Source of the DNA: Treponema parvum
GTDB lineage: Bacteria > Spirochaetota > Spirochaetia > Treponematales > Treponemataceae
Assembly: GCF_017893945.1 (NCBI RefSeq)
Contig: NZ_CP054257.1
Span: 1,426,001 to 1,490,000, forward strand
DNA length: 64,000 nt
Direction of reading: 5' to 3'
Shown here: piece after piece, positions 63,116 through 64,000 of the stretch
Layout: every line of letters starts with the position of its first letter
How positions within the stretch are numbered: position 1 is the stretch's first letter
The notes under the pieces: model-generated
The model's database searches: none
The model's input: the letters and a program-made list of their open reading frames with translations, nothing else
Told to the model about the DNA's origin: nothing
Translations under genes and position numbers: made by a program

Positions 63116-63345
63116 ACCTTCCTATAAAAACGGCATGCGAGGAAATTTCAATTTCCGAGGATGACGTTTTCGTGCGCTCTTTGCGCACAGTTAGAAAACG
63201 AGTTTTCAAAGAAAACTCGAAGTTAAAAGACGCCGCGCTTATTTAGCGGCGGCTTTTAAACCTTCCTATAAAATTGCACGAAGGAGAAAATCTCAATTTT
63301 CGACTGAGTGCAATTCGTGCGCTCTTTGCGCATAATTTAATAAAA
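63116..63345. repeat. Tandemly duplicated leader segment containing the dispersed element
   Basis: Copy 1 (63116-63202) and copy 2 (63259-63345) share CCTTCCTATAAAA, AAT(T/C)TCAATTT, TTCGTGCGCTCTTTGCGCA and a following A/T-rich tail, offset about 145 nt. Copy 1 also has a 9-bp hairpin CGAGTTTTC-AAA-GAAAACTCG at 63199-63219. Both copies include the flgF ribosome-site sequence in reverse. Confidence 0.75.
63226..63257. terminator. Strong hairpin with T run in divergent intergenic region
   Basis: AAAGACGCCGC (63226-63236) pairs with GCGGCGGCTTT (63246-63256) with one mismatch and a 9-nt loop; a T run follows on the plus strand. It lies upstream of both flgF and glgC, an odd place for a terminator, so it may be an attenuator or boundary element. 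Confidence 0.5.
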
Positions 63346-63403
63346 TCGCAAAGTTATTCTTTATTAATTATCGGGATTCCGAAAATATTATTTAAGTATT
63401 TAT

Positions 63404-63432
63404 TTGTAATTTCAGATGTTAGGCCTTATAAT
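63404..63432 (+). promoter_or_regulatory. Promoter for glgC
   Basis: TTGTAA (63404-63409), 17-nt spacer, TATAAT (63427-63432); start near 63439. The leader of about 70 nt ends with GAGGGG 3 nt before the ATG. Confidence 0.75.
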
Positions 63433-63509
63433 TTATATGGAAGATACACGGTAGACAAAGCTTTACCGGCGGCGTAAAATCATTAAGGGCCATAAAACAG
63501 GAGGGGCAG

Positions 63510-64000
63510 ATGTCAAACGGCGAAAAAGAAATTCGCGTACTTGCAATTATCCTTGGAGGCGGAAAAGGCACAAGATTATATCCTTTGACAAAAGAAAGAT
63601 CAAAACCGGCTGTTCCCTTCGCCGGAAAATACCGAATAGTAGACATTCCCATATCAAACTGCATTAATTCAGGTTACAGAAAAATATATCTTGTAACCCA
63701 ATTCAATTCCGCTTCACTGCATCTTCATATTTCCAATTCTTTTAACTTCGACCGCTTTTCAAACGGCTTTGTTGAAATACTTGCCGCGGAACAGACTCTG
63801 GAACATTCAGGATGGTACGAAGGAACAGCAGACGCGGTGCGTAAAAATTTCATACATTTTAAATCGCAAAAGCCCACGCATTATATAATACTTTCAGGCG
63901 ACCAGCTTTACCGAATGGACTTAAAAAAATTCATGGAACAGCATCTGGAATCGAACGCAGATATTTCCATAGCAACTACGGCCGTAAACAGAAAAGACGC
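63510..64000 (+). CDS. glgC: Glucose-1-phosphate adenylyltransferase (3' truncated by window)
   Basis: The first 163 residues are visible. ADP-glucose pyrophosphorylase signature: [20 protein letters not shown] near 15-34, followed by [21 protein letters not shown], with [10 protein letters not shown] near 111 and [11 protein letters not shown] near 132. It makes ADP-glucose for glycogen synthesis. The ATG has GAGGGG at 63501-63506. The gene continues beyond the window. Confidence 0.96.
   Translation, partial: MSNGEKEIRVLAIILGGGKGTRLYPLTKERSKPAVPFAGKYRIVDIPISNCINSGYRKIYLVTQFNSASLHLHISNSFNFDRFSNGFVEILAAEQTLEHSGWYEGTADAVRKNFIHFKSQKPTHYIILSGDQLYRMDLKKFMEQHLESNADISIATTAVNRKD

Overview
The window looks like chromosome of a treponeme-like spirochaete. 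Reasons: the rod-binding protein / two FlgG-type rod genes cluster of periplasmic flagella, many short lipoproteins with loose lipoboxes, no encoded CCA on the tRNAs, and gene pairings seen in Treponema. This placement is inference from protein character and gene order; I made no database comparison. Almost all of it is core genome. I see no phage, insertion sequence or CRISPR array.
Layout. 1-744: 3' end of an EF-G family gene. 826-4583 (minus): sugar nucleotidyltransferase/mannose-6-phosphate isomerase, purine nucleoside phosphorylase and a split chromate transporter. 4670-8584 (minus): a transport/amino-acid module (YkvI-like transporter, ornithine cyclodeaminase family enzyme, TauE/SafE permease, TrmB-type regulator) behind a strong promoter and a structured 140-nt leader. 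8959-10645 (plus): SufS-SufU. 10647-17233 (minus): rod-shape operon TPR-mreB-mreC-mreD-PBP2-rodA, with RNase P RNA just upstream. 17692-24329 (minus): zinc-ribbon coiled coil, then mltG-dnaG-rpoD behind an MBL-fold hydrolase. 24610-24777: tRNA-Thr and tRNA-Tyr. 24949-35998: chorismate mutase, SPFH-like protein, thiamine pyrophosphokinase, CCA-adding enzyme, TrpRS, FolC, alanine racemase, a lipoprotein, threonine synthase and dCMP deaminase. 36068-41117 (minus): complete oligopeptide ABC transporter oppABCDF. 41428-45671: treponeme-type lipoprotein, a decayed BrnT/BrnA toxin-antitoxin locus, a secreted protein and a nicotinamidase-like enzyme. 45719-53568: FemAB-like transferase, MetRS, GGDEF protein, YicC and MurC. 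53617-60326: an AddB/AddA recombination helicase-nuclease pair. 60383-63111: small secreted protein and flagellar rod genes. 63510-end: start of glgC.
Main themes. Cell-wall building is well represented (RodA, PBP2, MreBCD, MltG, Alr, MurC, FemAB-like). Three things go beyond ordinary annotation. First, several genes (metG, oppA, the nicotinamidase-like gene, murC, addB, cca, sufS, perhaps deoD) have a sigma-70-type -10 box ending only 6-12 nt before the start codon and no Shine-Dalgarno, which predicts leaderless mRNAs. Second, GC-rich degenerate repeats with a 25-27 bp period sit in several intergenic gaps and share short words with one another; low-complexity peptide insertions in MetRS, MurC, FolC and the FemAB-like protein may be related. 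Third, a dispersed intergenic element containing a TCGTGCGC core occurs several times and is tandemly duplicated upstream of the flagellar genes.
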